In this document: in pieces, positions 46,950-57,721 of the stretch | Position numbering within the stretch: position 1 is the first letter of the stretch | Layout of the letters: each line of letters starts with the position of its first letter | DNA from: Nectonema munidae | Lineage: Eukaryota > Nematomorpha > Nectonematoida > Nectonematidae | NCBI GenBank assembly: GCA_030549495.1 | Contig: JAUIRK010001057.1 | Coordinates: forward strand, 62,001 to 126,000 | DNA length: 64,000 nt | Direction: 5' to 3' | Notes under the pieces: model-generated | The model's input: the letters and a program-made list of their open reading frames with translations, nothing else | Told to the model about the DNA's origin: nothing | The model's database searches: none | Position numbers and translations under genes: made by a program

Positions 46950-47079
46950 CCCATTTTAGACCAAGCAAAGCAGACGATATTTAAAAAAACGCAGACGATT
47001 TATATAAAAAGTCATTGAAAAAAGCAGACGAGGATGAAATTACTTATGTTCCAAAATAGGAACATTGGTCGTAAATGGG
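46950..47079 (+). mobile_element. piggyBac-type MITE, subfamily 3
   Basis: TTAA at 46946-46949 and 47080-47083; ends CCCATTTTAGACCA / TGGTCGTAAATGGG. AGACGA motifs as in 39158-39287. Confidence 0.87.
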
Positions 47080-47156
47080 TTAAACAATTTTAAAGAAATC
47101 AAAAATAGCAATAATTCAAATTGGATCTTGCAAATCACACAAAATACATGCCTTAA

Positions 47157-47281
47157 CCCTTTGAGGATTAGTGTGATACCGGTGTACCAAGAAATAATAA
47201 TCGTCTGCTTAAAACATACAAAAATGAATGGAAAAAGAAAGCAGACGATTATTATTCTTCAAGATTCTGGTCCTCAAAGGG
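47157..47281 (+). mobile_element. piggyBac-type MITE, subfamily 2
   Basis: TTAA at 47153-47156 and 47282-47285; ends CCCTTTGAGGA / TCCTCAAAGGG, perfect over 11 bases. An internal palindrome pairs AATAATCGTCTGCTT with AAGCAGACGATTATT. Only 77 bases from the preceding MITE. Confidence 0.87.
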
Positions 47282-47663
47282 TTAATAAACTAATTTTTAA
47301 GGAGTCTCCTTGTTAACTTTTGGTCTGCTTATCCCCAGCCGTGGAAGTTCGCTACGGATAGGCCAACAGAGATAATTACTTTCTAACAGAATTTTAATTT
47401 TAACTAAAAATATTATTGTTTAACTTATATGGTTAATTTAATACAATTGAAGATGAGTTTTTAAATGATTTTGAAAGTTATTCTTGCCCGTTTATCTATT
47501 ATATAATTAGTGCAACTTATTTCACTATAACTTTGTTATCATTTATAGCTTTATTGCGTTGAATAACTTCGCTAACTTAAACAAAGCGTTTATTTTTAGG
47601 TTATTTATTTTTCGATAATTTTGAATTTACTTTCCACTTTTTTGCCTTTTTATTAACTTTTTT

Positions 47664-47774
47664 TTATTTTTTGCTATACTTTGATAAAGTTTCAGCCGAC
47701 CCCATGCTTCCAGCATTTGCACATAACTCAACTTCCACATTCAGGTCAAAAGCCTGCTGAAGATCATAGTCCAA
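47664..47774 (-). CDS. Candidate terminal exon, unknown protein
   Basis: Thirty-six codons and a stop after acceptor GTGTGTTTAG. The reading starts LDYDLQQAFDLNVEVEL and has balanced residue use unlike the flanking AT-rich DNA. An AATAAA overlaps the stop codon. A possible donor (AAA|GTATAG) near the end means it could be an internal exon. No upstream exon was identified and the family is unknown. It lies upstream of the LITAF-like start, so it probably belongs to another gene. Confidence 0.4.
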   Translation of the reverse strand: MDYDLQQAFDLNVEVELCANAGSMGSAETLSKYSKK

Positions 47775-47779
47775 CTAAA

Positions 47780-48714
47780 CACACTTTCATAGTTTATCAA
47801 TTCAGCAAAAATGATTCACCTTATACAATGGAAAAATATTGAAAATTGAAGATCAAGTAAATTACCAAAATATTCAGCAAGTAAATAAAAAGAATAAAGA
47901 AGGAGGAAACCCGCAAAATTTGAATTTAATTATTCAAACATATTTATTTTTGTAGTTTTGAACAAGGGGATGTATGAATGATATATTTATTAAATTGGCA
48001 ACCAAAGCTGCTATGAAACTCTTACTTCCATTCCATTCATCCTCATGCGCGTATTAGAAAAAAAGTAGCTTACATATAGGAGCGCAAGATTTGTTACTGG
48101 GAAAGGGAACTGATGATATAGATTTATTCAATTAACTAATGCCTGTAGAAGAAGCAATTAAAATAGTGCTCCAAGAAGTCGTATAATAGATTCTCTGACC
48201 GAGCACACATTTATTTACCTCAACTCAAGTGATTTTATTTGAGATTTTAACGCCATCTAAAACTGGAATAAGTGAATATTTACTTTTTTTAAAGAATGGA
48301 GATTGGTTGGCAAAGCTACATACTTGAACTAACAAAATTTATAAGTAAACATTTTTCCTCATCTCACGATGAGAAGTTTATATTTAGATATCATTGTGGA
48401 GGAGTAAATAATATTTTAAAGAGGCGGTTTGACTTCCATACTACAAGGTCTTGGACACGAATTTGGTACAATAATAATTTGGCATAAGGGCTAAAAATTT
48501 TGTCGTGTAAAATACATCAAGTTCACTGTGTGAACGGTTTATCACTGTTCTTATGTGAATGAAATGAAAGTTTTACACATTTGAAAAAATGAAGAAAGTT
48601 CAAAAGTAAATTACTTTACAAAAATTGTTAATTAACTCTATTATTTTCTCTTTGCTCAGCTCCACTTATTCTATGTTTTCTTCAAATTAACGATACCGAT
48701 ACATATTCTAATTG
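47780..48714. other. AT-rich spacer with one weak ORF
   Basis: Plus ORF 48296-48487 (ELTKFISKHFSSSHDEKF) has some protein-like content but no start context, splice sites or family. Nothing else supported. Confidence 0.25.
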
Positions 48715-48975
48715 TAGTTTTGAAAATGCTTATTATTTGGCCGGCAAACCAACGGGGAGACAGAAAATACACAAAAAAATTACTTATAGATTACTTTAAT
48801 GTTGAAAATTTTACATGTAAAAAATGACTTAGCAGTCATCAAACAAGCTGAAATTTGACATGATAAGTGAGAATGCTGTTTTTAGCTAGGGCATAAAATG
48901 TCAAGTAAATCAGATGAAAAATAAAGTTTTATCAAACTTTGAAATATTATGTTTTGTAATAATCGTCTATAGATT
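48715..48975 (-). repeat. Dispersed repeat, copy 2
   Basis: Inverted copy of 4186-4440. It ends near TTGGCCGGCAAACCAACGG, where the other copy has the related text GTTGCCTTAGCAAC. Confidence 0.7.
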
Positions 48976-48988
48976 GATAAATAGGGTT

Positions 48989-49105
48989 CCTAGTCAAAAT
49001 CTCCGAAAACGAAAAACAGTTAGTTTTCACTGTAAGCTACTAGTAATGTCACTACTAGTAAAGTCACTGCTACCTTAGTTTTCGGGATTTTGGTAGCGGG
49101 GATGG
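48989..49105. mobile_element. Fragment of the 24-27 kb inverted-repeat family
   Basis: Has TAGTCAAAATCTCCGAAAAC and, inverted, GCTACCTTAGTTTTCGG and GGTAGCGGGG, the same phrases as the arms at 24240 and 27367. A short palindromic relic, perhaps a MITE of that family. Confidence 0.5.
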
Positions 49106-49464
49106 CGATCTTGTGAAAGGCATTTCAATCATTAGTTTGATTCGTTGCTGATAAAATAAAGAGTTATGCGATGTGAGAAGCTTTGCGAATATGTGAGCAT
49201 CATCTCTCTCTCTCCTCTCTCTGATTTGAAGAACATATCGTAGCACAGGAAAAAGGCGTTTTTCTTTATTTGTGTCGAGTGCTGATGAAATTTTGCGAAT
49301 TTTATGATTGATTAAGTATATTTTTTTTAATTAACGATTATTTTTAAGATTTTCAATATATTCATAAAAATAAAATAAATTTAATTTATTTTAAACCTTA
49401 TTTTTTGCATAAATAACAAGTCATATTTTACTTGATAAGCATGTTTGGGACATATGGCAGTATC

Positions 49465-49638
49465 AACTGGCGGATCCAGAGGGGGGGGGCACCTGAGCCT
49501 GCCCCCGCCTATGAAGAATGGCTTCAGAAATTCCCCTTACTGATTTTGCTCTTTCCTAAAGCATCAAGACTTGTTGGTTGTATATTACTAGTATTTTTTA
49601 AAGTTGCCCCCCTATGGTGAATTTCTGGATTCGCTATT
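49465..49638. mobile_element. MITE with 9-base target duplication
   Basis: Exact 9-base duplication GGCAGTATC (49456-49464, 49639-49647). Inverted ends AACTGGCGGATCCAGA / GGATTCGCTATT. G run of 9-10 at left and C run of 6 at right. A 9-base duplication fits Mutator-like elements. An 8-base hAT reading is possible if one base is assigned to the element. Confidence 0.78.
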
Positions 49639-49649
49639 GGCAGTATCCT

Positions 49650-50480
49650 AAGAGCAGAATATGAATACCGACCAGACTTTTTACGGAATTTTTCAAGGTT
49701 TCGCATGGTTTCATTTTTTTCTTTCAGTAGTGTCTTCTTTAATTTTAATAAAGCCAACAAGCAAGGCGGCTTGTCTTTTATCTAACGGAAGTTTAAAGCA
49801 TTAATACCAAATTTTTTCATGTTTTTCAGCTAGTTGAAAAAGAAGAAGACATTTATTGAATATTAACATAGTATAAGCAAGTGCTTATAAATAGAACAAA
49901 TACAAAAGTACACCTAAGGATAACAAAAGCCTCTAATATTTAATTTAACAAGAATATATAATATAAACAAAACATAAAATTCATTAGTCCTTCCTTACAT
50001 AGAAAAGAATAAAAAATATTTATATATTATTTTTACTGACTTTTGCAAATATATAATGTAATTAATAATATTAATTGTAATTATTCATAATACTCTTTTT
50101 CATATTTAAAATTTTTTAGGAGTCGGAAATTCATTAGATTCTTCAATTGTGTCGATCAGACCTATTTGTGTTTAACATTTTTTGCTCTAAAATATGAAGT
50201 TTTAAAGTTTGTCTAATTTTGTGATTACTGAAGTTAAGTCATACTACAAAAAAATTAGAAAAAGCATAATGGAATTTTTCTAGAGAAATATTTCAGTAAG
50301 TGTTATTACTTGAATTTTATAAATGTTTTCAACGTACAAGCATTCATTTATTTCAATTTTTCCTTGGTGTGTGCATCATATTTTACGCCAAAAACACAAC
50401 GAACATTTTTTTTGTAAAATGTTAATGCTAATAAATTTAACATTATAAGTTCAATTAGACCCTTATATAGCATAATTTTA
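49650..50480. other. AT-rich spacer, no gene seen
   Basis: No coding or repeat structure I can support; it may include worn LINE sequence. Confidence 0.3.
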
Positions 50481-50930
50481 GCTTCTAAAGGTAGTAAGTT
50501 TGTTTTGTAAAAGTAAAGCAGTGAGTTTAGTTGTGATGAGATTGATATTTAATTTTCATATAAGTTTATTATCAAATTTCATTCCCAGAAAGTTGATAGA
50601 GTTTGAGAATTATTCTATAATTTTCATCGATACAAATTGGAAATTTTCCACCTGTTTCAGAGGAAGCTGAAAAGTACAGTGCTTTGGTTTTTCAAAATTT
50701 ATGGAAAGATTCAAAGAGTTCAACTTAAATACAAATCCTTCAAACAATCTTTGCTTTTCGAAATGTTCAAATCTCCAAACCTGTATAATAACGTGCTGTC
50801 ATCTGCATAAGCATAGCATATAAAATTTCTTCATCTGTCACATTAATAAGAATCTCATTATATAAATTAGGAATAAAAGAGGACCAAGAAAGGATTCTTG
50901 TGGAACCCCTAGGTCTAAATTCTAATTGAT
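50480..50930 (-). mobile_element. LINE reverse-transcriptase fragment
   Basis: The minus strand reads GVPQESFLGPLLFLIYI (50870-50914), the RT motif PQGS-LGPLLF, and then YAYADDST at 50791-50814, the catalytic YADD box. It ends near FEKPKHCTFQLPL. A frameshift separates the two motifs, and the usual spacing is preserved. No 5' or 3' end seen. Jockey/RTE/I-like; clade unresolved. Confidence 0.75.
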
Positions 50931-50999
50931 ATTTGAACTATGGTTATTGACATGAACAAACGAGTAAATGAATAAAGAATTCTGCTTACCTTTGTATTT

Positions 51000-51590
51000 T
51001 AGTTTTTTTTTTACAAAATTCATTCTTATATAAGATCAATTATTATCATTCATTTTTTTTGTTTATGTTTATATTTGCCTTTTCTGAAGTAAGTTGAAGT
51101 AGAATCTTTAGTTTCATAAGATATCAACAAAATTATCAGATTTACATCTTATTTGGGATCATTTGTAGTCTCTAATTGTAATCGTTCTCTGGAAGTTCTC
51201 TTAGCGGCTCCATCAGGCCTTTTGAAAAATCCGAATTTTGATGTAATTGTTTATTGTTTATTACATAAGTGTCTGAGCCAATCTGCACCATCGGAAAGGT
51301 TTTTTTTATTACACTTTATAATTTGTTATTTTTTTTATGAATTTTTTTCTTGAATAAATCTTTCTTTCTTTCTTTCGTTCTCTAGAAGGGAATATATCAA
51401 TTTAAGATTTCAGAAAGCCATGTTTCCTGAATCGCAATAATATGAAAATATATTTTTTTTATATTACTAGTCTACATATTTTTATTTACTATTATAACGA
51501 GAAACTTCTTCATCAATTGATCACTTTGAAAAAAATTAAGAATTGTTCTTTGCCTTTTCAAAGATGAATGATCATCCTTTTTTATCAATG
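51000..51590. other. AT-rich spacer
   Basis: A plus ORF at 51153-51353 (SLEVLLAAPSGLLKNP) has mild coding character. A CTTT repeat lies at 51355-51382. Nothing else supported. Confidence 0.25.
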
Positions 51591-51592
51591 TT

Positions 51593-52252
51593 ATGTACGG
51601 ACTTTATATGCTTATGCCAGCTGTCCACCAAGGTTATTCCAATAATGTTTTCCTAAATAATGGTAATGTAATAAGCCATGAACTTTATAACTACAATAAG
51701 AAAGGCTCTTTTAAAAATTTCAATACAAATTATAACAACAACCACCAAGGTTATTCCAACAATTTTATCCCAAATAATGGTAATGTAACAAGCCATGACA
51801 TTTATGACTACAATAAGAAAGGGAAAGAATTAACTGAAAATAAATCCGTTAATGCTGGAAAAGAAAAAGCAAAGTGTATAGTAAAGAATGGGTTGAAAGA
51901 AAAGAAACGTCCAATAATAGCTAATTTTGATGAAGTGAATGGAAAACACGAAGTAAATTTTCAAGAAACAGGAAAAAAGTGTGAAATAGAAAAAATAGAA
52001 GCACAACATATACGCGAACCTATGAAAATTAAAGTTAACAAACCAAATAAAATATGTGGACTATACTTGCAAGAAGAAAAACAAAAAAACGTTGCTGATG
52101 TAGATGTGGAAAAAGAAAAACGAAATAAAAAATTTAAAAATGGACTGGAAGAAATTCAAAATATGAGTAAGTTCTGGAAAATTCTCCTTGACAAAATGCT
52201 GGAAGGGTGGTATGAGGAGATACAAAAGAAAAAAGATGAACAAAGAGATTAA
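51593..52252 (+). CDS. Repeat-built Lys/Asn-rich ORF, unknown
   Basis: A 219-codon open frame, the longest plus-strand ORF here. Residues about 12-40 and 51-78 are two copies of one repeat (HQGYSNN ... NNGNV ... YNKKG), 117 bases apart in the DNA. The rest is Lys/Glu-rich, probably coiled coil, ending KKKDEQRD. Downstream (52276-52490) parts of the C-terminal half are duplicated, out of one continuous frame. No domain or signal peptide seen. It directly precedes the 92-bp satellite. It may be a host gene of low-complexity type, or a decayed ORF of an element; no splice sites or promoter support either. Confidence 0.4.
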   Translation: MYGLYMLMPAVHQGYSNNVFLNNGNVISHELYNYNKKGSFKNFNTNYNNNHQGYSNNFIPNNGNVTSHDIYDYNKKGKELTENKSVNAGKEKAKCIVKNGLKEKKRPIIANFDEVNGKHEVNFQETGKKCEIEKIEAQHIREPMKIKVNKPNKICGLYLQEEKQKNVADVDVEKEKRNKKFKNGLEEIQNMSKFWKILLDKMLEGWYEEIQKKKDEQRD

Positions 52253-52275
52253 GGTAAATGTTTTGTTGATGAAAA

Positions 52276-52580
52276 AGAATTGACTGAAAATATATGCCTT
52301 GATGATGGAAAAGACAATGAAAAGTGTATTGTAGAGAATGAGGTAAAAGAAATATTTGCAAGAAGAAAAAGAAAAAAACGCTGTTGATGCAGTTGTCGAA
52401 AAAAAAATAAAAAAATTTGAAGAAGGGGTGGAAGAAATTCAAAATATCAATAAGTTCTTGAAAATTGTGCTTGACAAAATTATAGCAGGTAGCATACAAA
52501 ATAACAGGACAATGGATAATGGAACAACCCTTTCAACACAAAGCGACACTAGTGTTCCAAAAATCCAGTGTCCAAAATGA
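52276..52580 (+). pseudogene. Partial duplicate of the Lys-rich ORF 3' half
   Basis: Two blocks resemble the preceding ORF: 52276-52351 matches 51828-51904 (LTEN ... GK ... KCIV) and 52352-52487 matches 52067-52205 (QEEK ... EEIQN). The 163 bases that separate the source blocks are missing between the copies, so the duplicate is internally deleted and the frame shifts between blocks. It ends just before the satellite array. Confidence 0.5.
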
Positions 52581-52589
52581 TATTAAAAT

Positions 52590-54206
52590 TCCTACATAAA
52601 AAAGACGATTGGATCCTAGAGCCATATGGCTGAGGTGGGTGGGAATCCAAGGTGAAACAAAGATGATAACAAAATCCTTACATAAAAAAAACGATTGGAC
52701 CCTAGAGCCATATGGCTGAGGTGGGTGGGTGGGGATCCAAGCTGAAACAAAGAAGATGATAACAAAATCCTTATATAAAAAAACGATTGGATCCTAGAGC
52801 CATATGGCTGAGGTGCGCGGGTAGGGATCTAAGCCGAAACAAAGAAGATGATAACAAAATCCTTATATAAAAAAAGATTGGATCCTAGAGCCATATGGCT
52901 GAGGTGGGTGGGTGGGGATCCAAGCTGAAGCAAAGAAGATGATAACAAAATCATTATATAAAAAAACGATTGGATCCTAGAGCCATATGGCTGAGGTGGG
53001 TGGGTGGGGATCCAAGCTGAAACAAAGAAGATGATAACAAAATCCTTACATAAAAAAGACGATTGGATCCTATAGCCATATAGCTGAGGTGGATGGGTGG
53101 GGATCCAAGCTGAAACAAAGAAGATGATAACAAAATCCTTACATAAAAAAGACGACTGGATCCTAGAGCCATATGGCTGAGGTGGACGGGTGGGGGTCCA
53201 AGCTGAAACAAAGAAGATGATAACAAAATCTTACATAAAAAAACGATTGGATCCTAGAGCCATATAACTGAGGTGAGTGGGTGGGGATCCAAGCTGAAAC
53301 AAAGAAGATGATAACAAAATCCTTATATAAAAAAACGATTGGATCCTAGAGCCATATGGCTGAGGTGGGTGGGTGGGGATCCAAGCTGAAACAAAGAAGA
53401 TGATAACAAAATCCTTATATAAAAAAAAGATTGGATCCTAGAGCCATATGGCTGAGGTGAGTGGGTGTGGATCCAAGCTGAAACAAAGAAGATGATAACA
53501 AAATCATTATATAAAAAAACGATTGGATCCTAGAGCCATATGGCTGAGGTGGGTGGGTGGGGATCCAAGCTGAAACAAAGAAGATGATAACAAAATCCTT
53601 ATATAAAAAAACGATTGGATCCTAGAGCCATATGGCTTGGGGGGTGGGTGGGGATCCAAGCTGAAACAAAGAAGATGATAACAAAATCCTTATATAAAAA
53701 AAAGATTGGATCCTAGAGCCATATGGCTGAGGTGGGTTGGTGGGGATCCAAGCTGAAACAAAGAAGATGATAACAAAATCCTTATATAAAAAAAAGATTG
53801 GATTCTAGAGCCATATGGCTGAGGTGGGTGGGTGGGGATCCAAGCTGAAACAAAGAAGATGATAACAAAATCCTTATATAAAAAAACGATTGGATCCTAG
53901 AGCCATATGGCTGAGGTGGGTGGGTGGGGATCCAAGCTGAAACAAAGAAGATGATAACAAAATCCTTACATAAAAAAGACGATTGGACCCTAGAGCCATA
54001 TGGCTGACGTGGGTGGGTGGGGATCCAAGCTGAAACAAAGAAGATGATAACAAAATCCTTACATAAAAAAGACGATTGGACACTAGAGCCATATGGCTGG
54101 GGTGGGTGGGTGGGAATCCAAGCTGAAACAAAGAAGATGATAACAAAATCCTTATATAAAAAAAACGATTGGATCCTAGAGTCATATGGCTGAAGTGGGT
54201 GGGTAG
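52590..54206 (+). repeat. 92-bp satellite array, left part (~17-18 units)
   Basis: Head-to-tail units of about 89-92 bases: GATTGGATCCTAGAGCCAT, ATGGCTGAGG, GGGTGGGTGGGGATCC, AAGCTGAAACAAAGAAGATG, ATAACAAAATCCTTAYATAA. Units are mostly 93-98% alike. Each has two GGATCC sites and the 12-base palindrome AGCCATATGGCT. Apparent minus-strand ORFs of up to 145 codons are products of the repeat period, not genes. Confidence 0.95.
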
Positions 54207-54208
54207 TA

Positions 54209-56832
54209 GGGTGTTCCAAAAAAGTGAAGTTTTTAATTTTAATTAAGGCACATGTTAAATCGATTCTCTCATCAATAATTAGAAAATATGCTTAATATTG
54301 TTAGTTTTAATAGCTGTTTTCCCACCCCTCAAGAACGTGAAAATGAAAAAATTTTGATCAAAAAATTAATTTTTTTATTAAAATATATAAAATTTAAAAA
54401 AATAAGAAAAATTCAAATCCAAAATGCGAACATAAAAATTACAAAAAATTGTTTTTTTTGGAGAAGTAATTGCTTTTCTATTATACTCTATCGTTTGAAA
54501 AAGAGCTTGTTTATCTTCTTCTTTTTTAGTGATAGAAAAATTGAAAGTTGTAACTAAAGAAATTACTCGTTCACACAAGTCATTTACAACCTTGATATGG
54601 GGTATAACTTGATTAACGTCAATAAGATCTTGTACCGATAAAAATGTTGAAGAAATATTAAATGAAAGAAAAAAGGACATGGATTGCTTGCTTATAAGAT
54701 CTTTAATTTGAACATTTCTGAACAAAGTTTTATTTGCTTCAAATCGTCTCAGATTTACCTCAAAAGGTATTTTGTTTAAAAGATTCCTTAACATCAAATT
54801 TTTTCGTTCAAAGTCAATAAGTGAAGAAAAAAAAGCTAATGGTGAAAGATTTTCGCTAAGATACCATAAATGTCTTTTGAAATTTTCTAAGGCTTTTGTA
54901 GCTACTTTATAATCAATTTTCTGATAATTTTCAAGTGTACAAAGAAGATTGAGTTCATTGATCGGAGCATTCACAGCATCTGGTGAGTTAAACCATGCTT
55001 TTACGTAAATTGAAACAATAAACACACATATTCTTCTTAAACTTTTTTTTTCAAATTGAGTTAATTCAAAAGATTCTCCAAATAAAAAAATTTTCAGAAA
55101 ATATATAACTTTGACATCCAACGAGCTCTATTGTAAGCTCCAAGGTGTTTGATTTTAAATTTCGCTTCTTCTAGAAATTCAAGACTTAGCTCTAGTAACT
55201 CTAGTTAATCATCGCGAGCTTGTTTTTTTTGAAATTCTATTTTTAAAAAATCTATGACTTTGGTTTTTTTCTGCGATATCCATAGATTAAGAGAATCTGA
55301 TTCAAAAGAAGGATCAAAAGAATTATAAGAACAAGCTGATAAAGAAGACCAGTTTACTTTAAATCTTTCAAAAATTCCAATAAGAGGGCCCATTTTAATT
55401 TTTTAATTTGTTGGAAGTGAAAAACAAGTCTAAAACTGTAGATATCAACAATTCATGAATATGATGCTGGCAAGGAAAAAAAAGTAAATGAAGATCAAGT
55501 TTGTTTTGTATAAGCGAACAAGCTCCTTTATGAATTCCCGTGTTAACTGCTGTTGTGTCGAAGCATAATCCAGCAATCAATGATGAGCGAGAAGGCTAAT
55601 CTTCAATTATTTTTATAACTGTGTTGGCAATAATGTTACCTGTTCTTTGAGTCAATTCTGGGACTGCAAGAATTTTTTCAATATTTTTCCCGTATACAGC
55701 AATTGCAACTCTTTCTGTTTTTTTATTCAATGAATTCGTAAAAGTTTTTGTATCAAAATGTAATATCAAAGGAGTGTTTGGGCGAAAATCTTCTTTAATT
55801 GTCTTAGCTAAAGAAGTGCAAAATTTTTTCCTTGATCTGTACATGGAAGAACTTGAGAAAGTGATTTCATTCCAATTAATACCAGCAGCTGATAAGACAG
55901 GAGCAACAATATGCACGGATTTTCGGATTGAAGTACTTGTTCTATCCAAAGATGCTATAAACTCTTCATTTTTTAATATCTCTTTACGATTATATGTTTT
56001 CAAATCTTTTTTCGGCAGCTTATTGGAAACTGAAGTTGATGGTGCACAAGACGGCTCATATTCAGCTTCATCGATCTCATCAGAAGAAGAAACAGAAGTA
56101 TTTGGATCTTCAAAAGCAACTTTTTCGGAAACTTTTTCTTTCTCCTCTAAACATTTTTTATAATATGAATTTCTTTTACTCTTTCTTTTTATGTTTTCAG
56201 TATATTTTCTATCTTCTTCACCAATAAATATTAATCTTTTACCTCTTTGATCGTCAAGAAAGGCTAAATCTTCTTTGTTTTTGATTAGAACTTCTGATTG
56301 TAAATGCGCAATGTCTAACAAACTATTTAATTCATCTATGAAAACTTTATGTTTTATACACTGTGAAGCAGATACACGATTTTTATTTTTCATTAACTTT
56401 TCGTGCTTTTCATAAATAAAACGAATCTTTTTGACCACGCAAGACTTGTCTGACGTCTTTAAACTTGCTGTAGTCCAAAAACTTATCAATTCATTTGCTA
56501 CTATATTGCAAGATTCTTTAACTTTTTTTTCAATTTTTTTAAATAAAAAAAAGCCTTTCTAAGACGCATTTTTTAGTAGGAAGTTGCTTGTAAGTCTGAA
56601 AATCGATTTCACGAACCATTCCAACTGCAAACACAAGATTAGAAAAAAAAGTTATGTTTATTAAAATTTTTGAAAAACCGTAAAATGTTTGTTCTTTTGA
56701 GGGGCAGCTTAAAAATAATATTTTTCTTTCAAATTTTGTCTGTGATTATATTTCGTAATAGAGAACCTAAAAAAATGTGCTAGGAAAAAAAATCATTAAA
56801 TTTATTTTTTTCCATTATAACTTGGAACACCC
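54209..56832 (-). mobile_element. 2.6-kb transposon (CFDTT/ARWM family) inside the satellite
   Basis: Flanked by TA (54207-54208, 56833-56834). Inverted ends GGGTGTTCCAA / TTGGAACACCC; satellite resumes on both sides. One gene on the minus strand fills it, from about 56615 to 54378. The family is one I associate with uncharacterised proteins in many animals. The TA duplication, single gene and inverted ends make it a cut-and-paste DNA transposon. The superfamily is not assigned. Confidence 0.85.
54378..56615 (-). pseudogene. Transposase-like gene of the 2.6-kb element, nearly intact
   Basis: The N-terminus starts near 56615 (MVREIDFQTYKQLP, then a frameshift near 56530). A 297-codon frame follows (FIYEKHEKLM, an acidic Ser-rich linker, HIVAPVLSAAGINW, LILHFDTKTF, ERVAIAVYGK). 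After a stop at 55593-55595 come AGLCFDTTAVNTG and FFPCQHHIHELL. After another stop comes a frame with GIFERFKVNW. Beyond a third stop and a frameshift near 55125 are AYNRARWMSK and a 240-codon tail (LKIFLFG, VSIYVKAWF, HLWYLSENLSPLAFF). About 700-730 residues when whole. The Asp residues at FDTKTF and FDTTA are candidate catalytic sites of an RNase-H-like fold; that is inference. Few breaks in 2.2 kb, so it is young. Confidence 0.75.
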
Positions 56833-56834
56833 TA

Positions 56835-57565
56835 GTGGGTAGGGATCTAAGCTGAAACAAAGAAGATGATAACAAAATCCTTATATAAAAAAAGATTGGG
56901 CCATATGGCTGAGGTGGGTGGGTGGGGATCCAAGCTGAAACAAAGAAGATGATAACAAAATACTTACATTAAAAAGACGATTGGACCCTAGAGTCATATG
57001 GTGAGGTGGATGGGTGGGGATCAAGCTGAAACAAAGAAGATGATAACAAAATCCTTATATAAAAAAAACGATTGATCCTAGAGATATGGTGAGATGGGTG
57101 GTGGGGATCCAAGTGAAACAAAGAAGATGATAACAAAATCCTTACATAAAAAAGACGATTGGACGGCATGGTGGTGGGTGGGGGGCAAGTGAAACAAAGA
57201 AGATAAAAAATTATATAAAAAAAGATTGGACCTAGAGCCATATGGCTGACGTGGGTGGGTGGAGATCAAAGCTGAAACAAAGAAGATAACAAAATCCTTA
57301 TATAAAAAAACGATTGGATCCTAGAGCAATATGACTGAGGTGGGTGGGTGGGGATCCAAGCTGAAACAAAGAAGATGATAACAAAATCCTTATATAAAAA
57401 AACGATTGGATCCTAGAGCCATATGGCTGAGGTGGGTGGATGGGGATCGAAGCCTAAACAAAGAAGATGATAACAAAATCCTTACATAAAAAAGACGATT
57501 GTATCCTAGAGACATATAGCTGAGGTGGGTGCGTGGGGATCCAAGCTAAAACAAAGATGATGATT
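56835..57565 (+). repeat. 92-bp satellite array, right part (~8 units)
   Basis: The same units resume after the transposon, but those at 56840-57260 are more eroded, with many small deletions, than the left part. Units at 57290-57480 are again well kept. A stray GGCTGAGGTGTGGGGGTGGGG at 58290 is a solo relic. Confidence 0.92.
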
Positions 57566-57721
57566 TCAAAATGACGAAAGAATTAAAAAGATTAATACTA
57601 CACAAATAGCAGCCAAATAAAGAATTAGAAAAATCTAAAAAGAAAGCTAGAAAACAGGAAAAAACATATGTGAGATTCGGAAAACAAAATAAGGAGATAA
57701 ATAATTAGTATTCCTAACGAA

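Noticed and set aside
55774-56227. Plus-strand ORFs of 77-129 codons
   Set aside because: Antisense shadows of the transposase-like gene of the 2.6-kb element.
52954-57269. Minus-strand ORFs of 63-145 codons (ILLSSSLFQLGSPPTHLSH type)
   Set aside because: They are translations of the 92-bp satellite; the frame stays open because the repeat has few stops on that strand. They disappear at diverged units.
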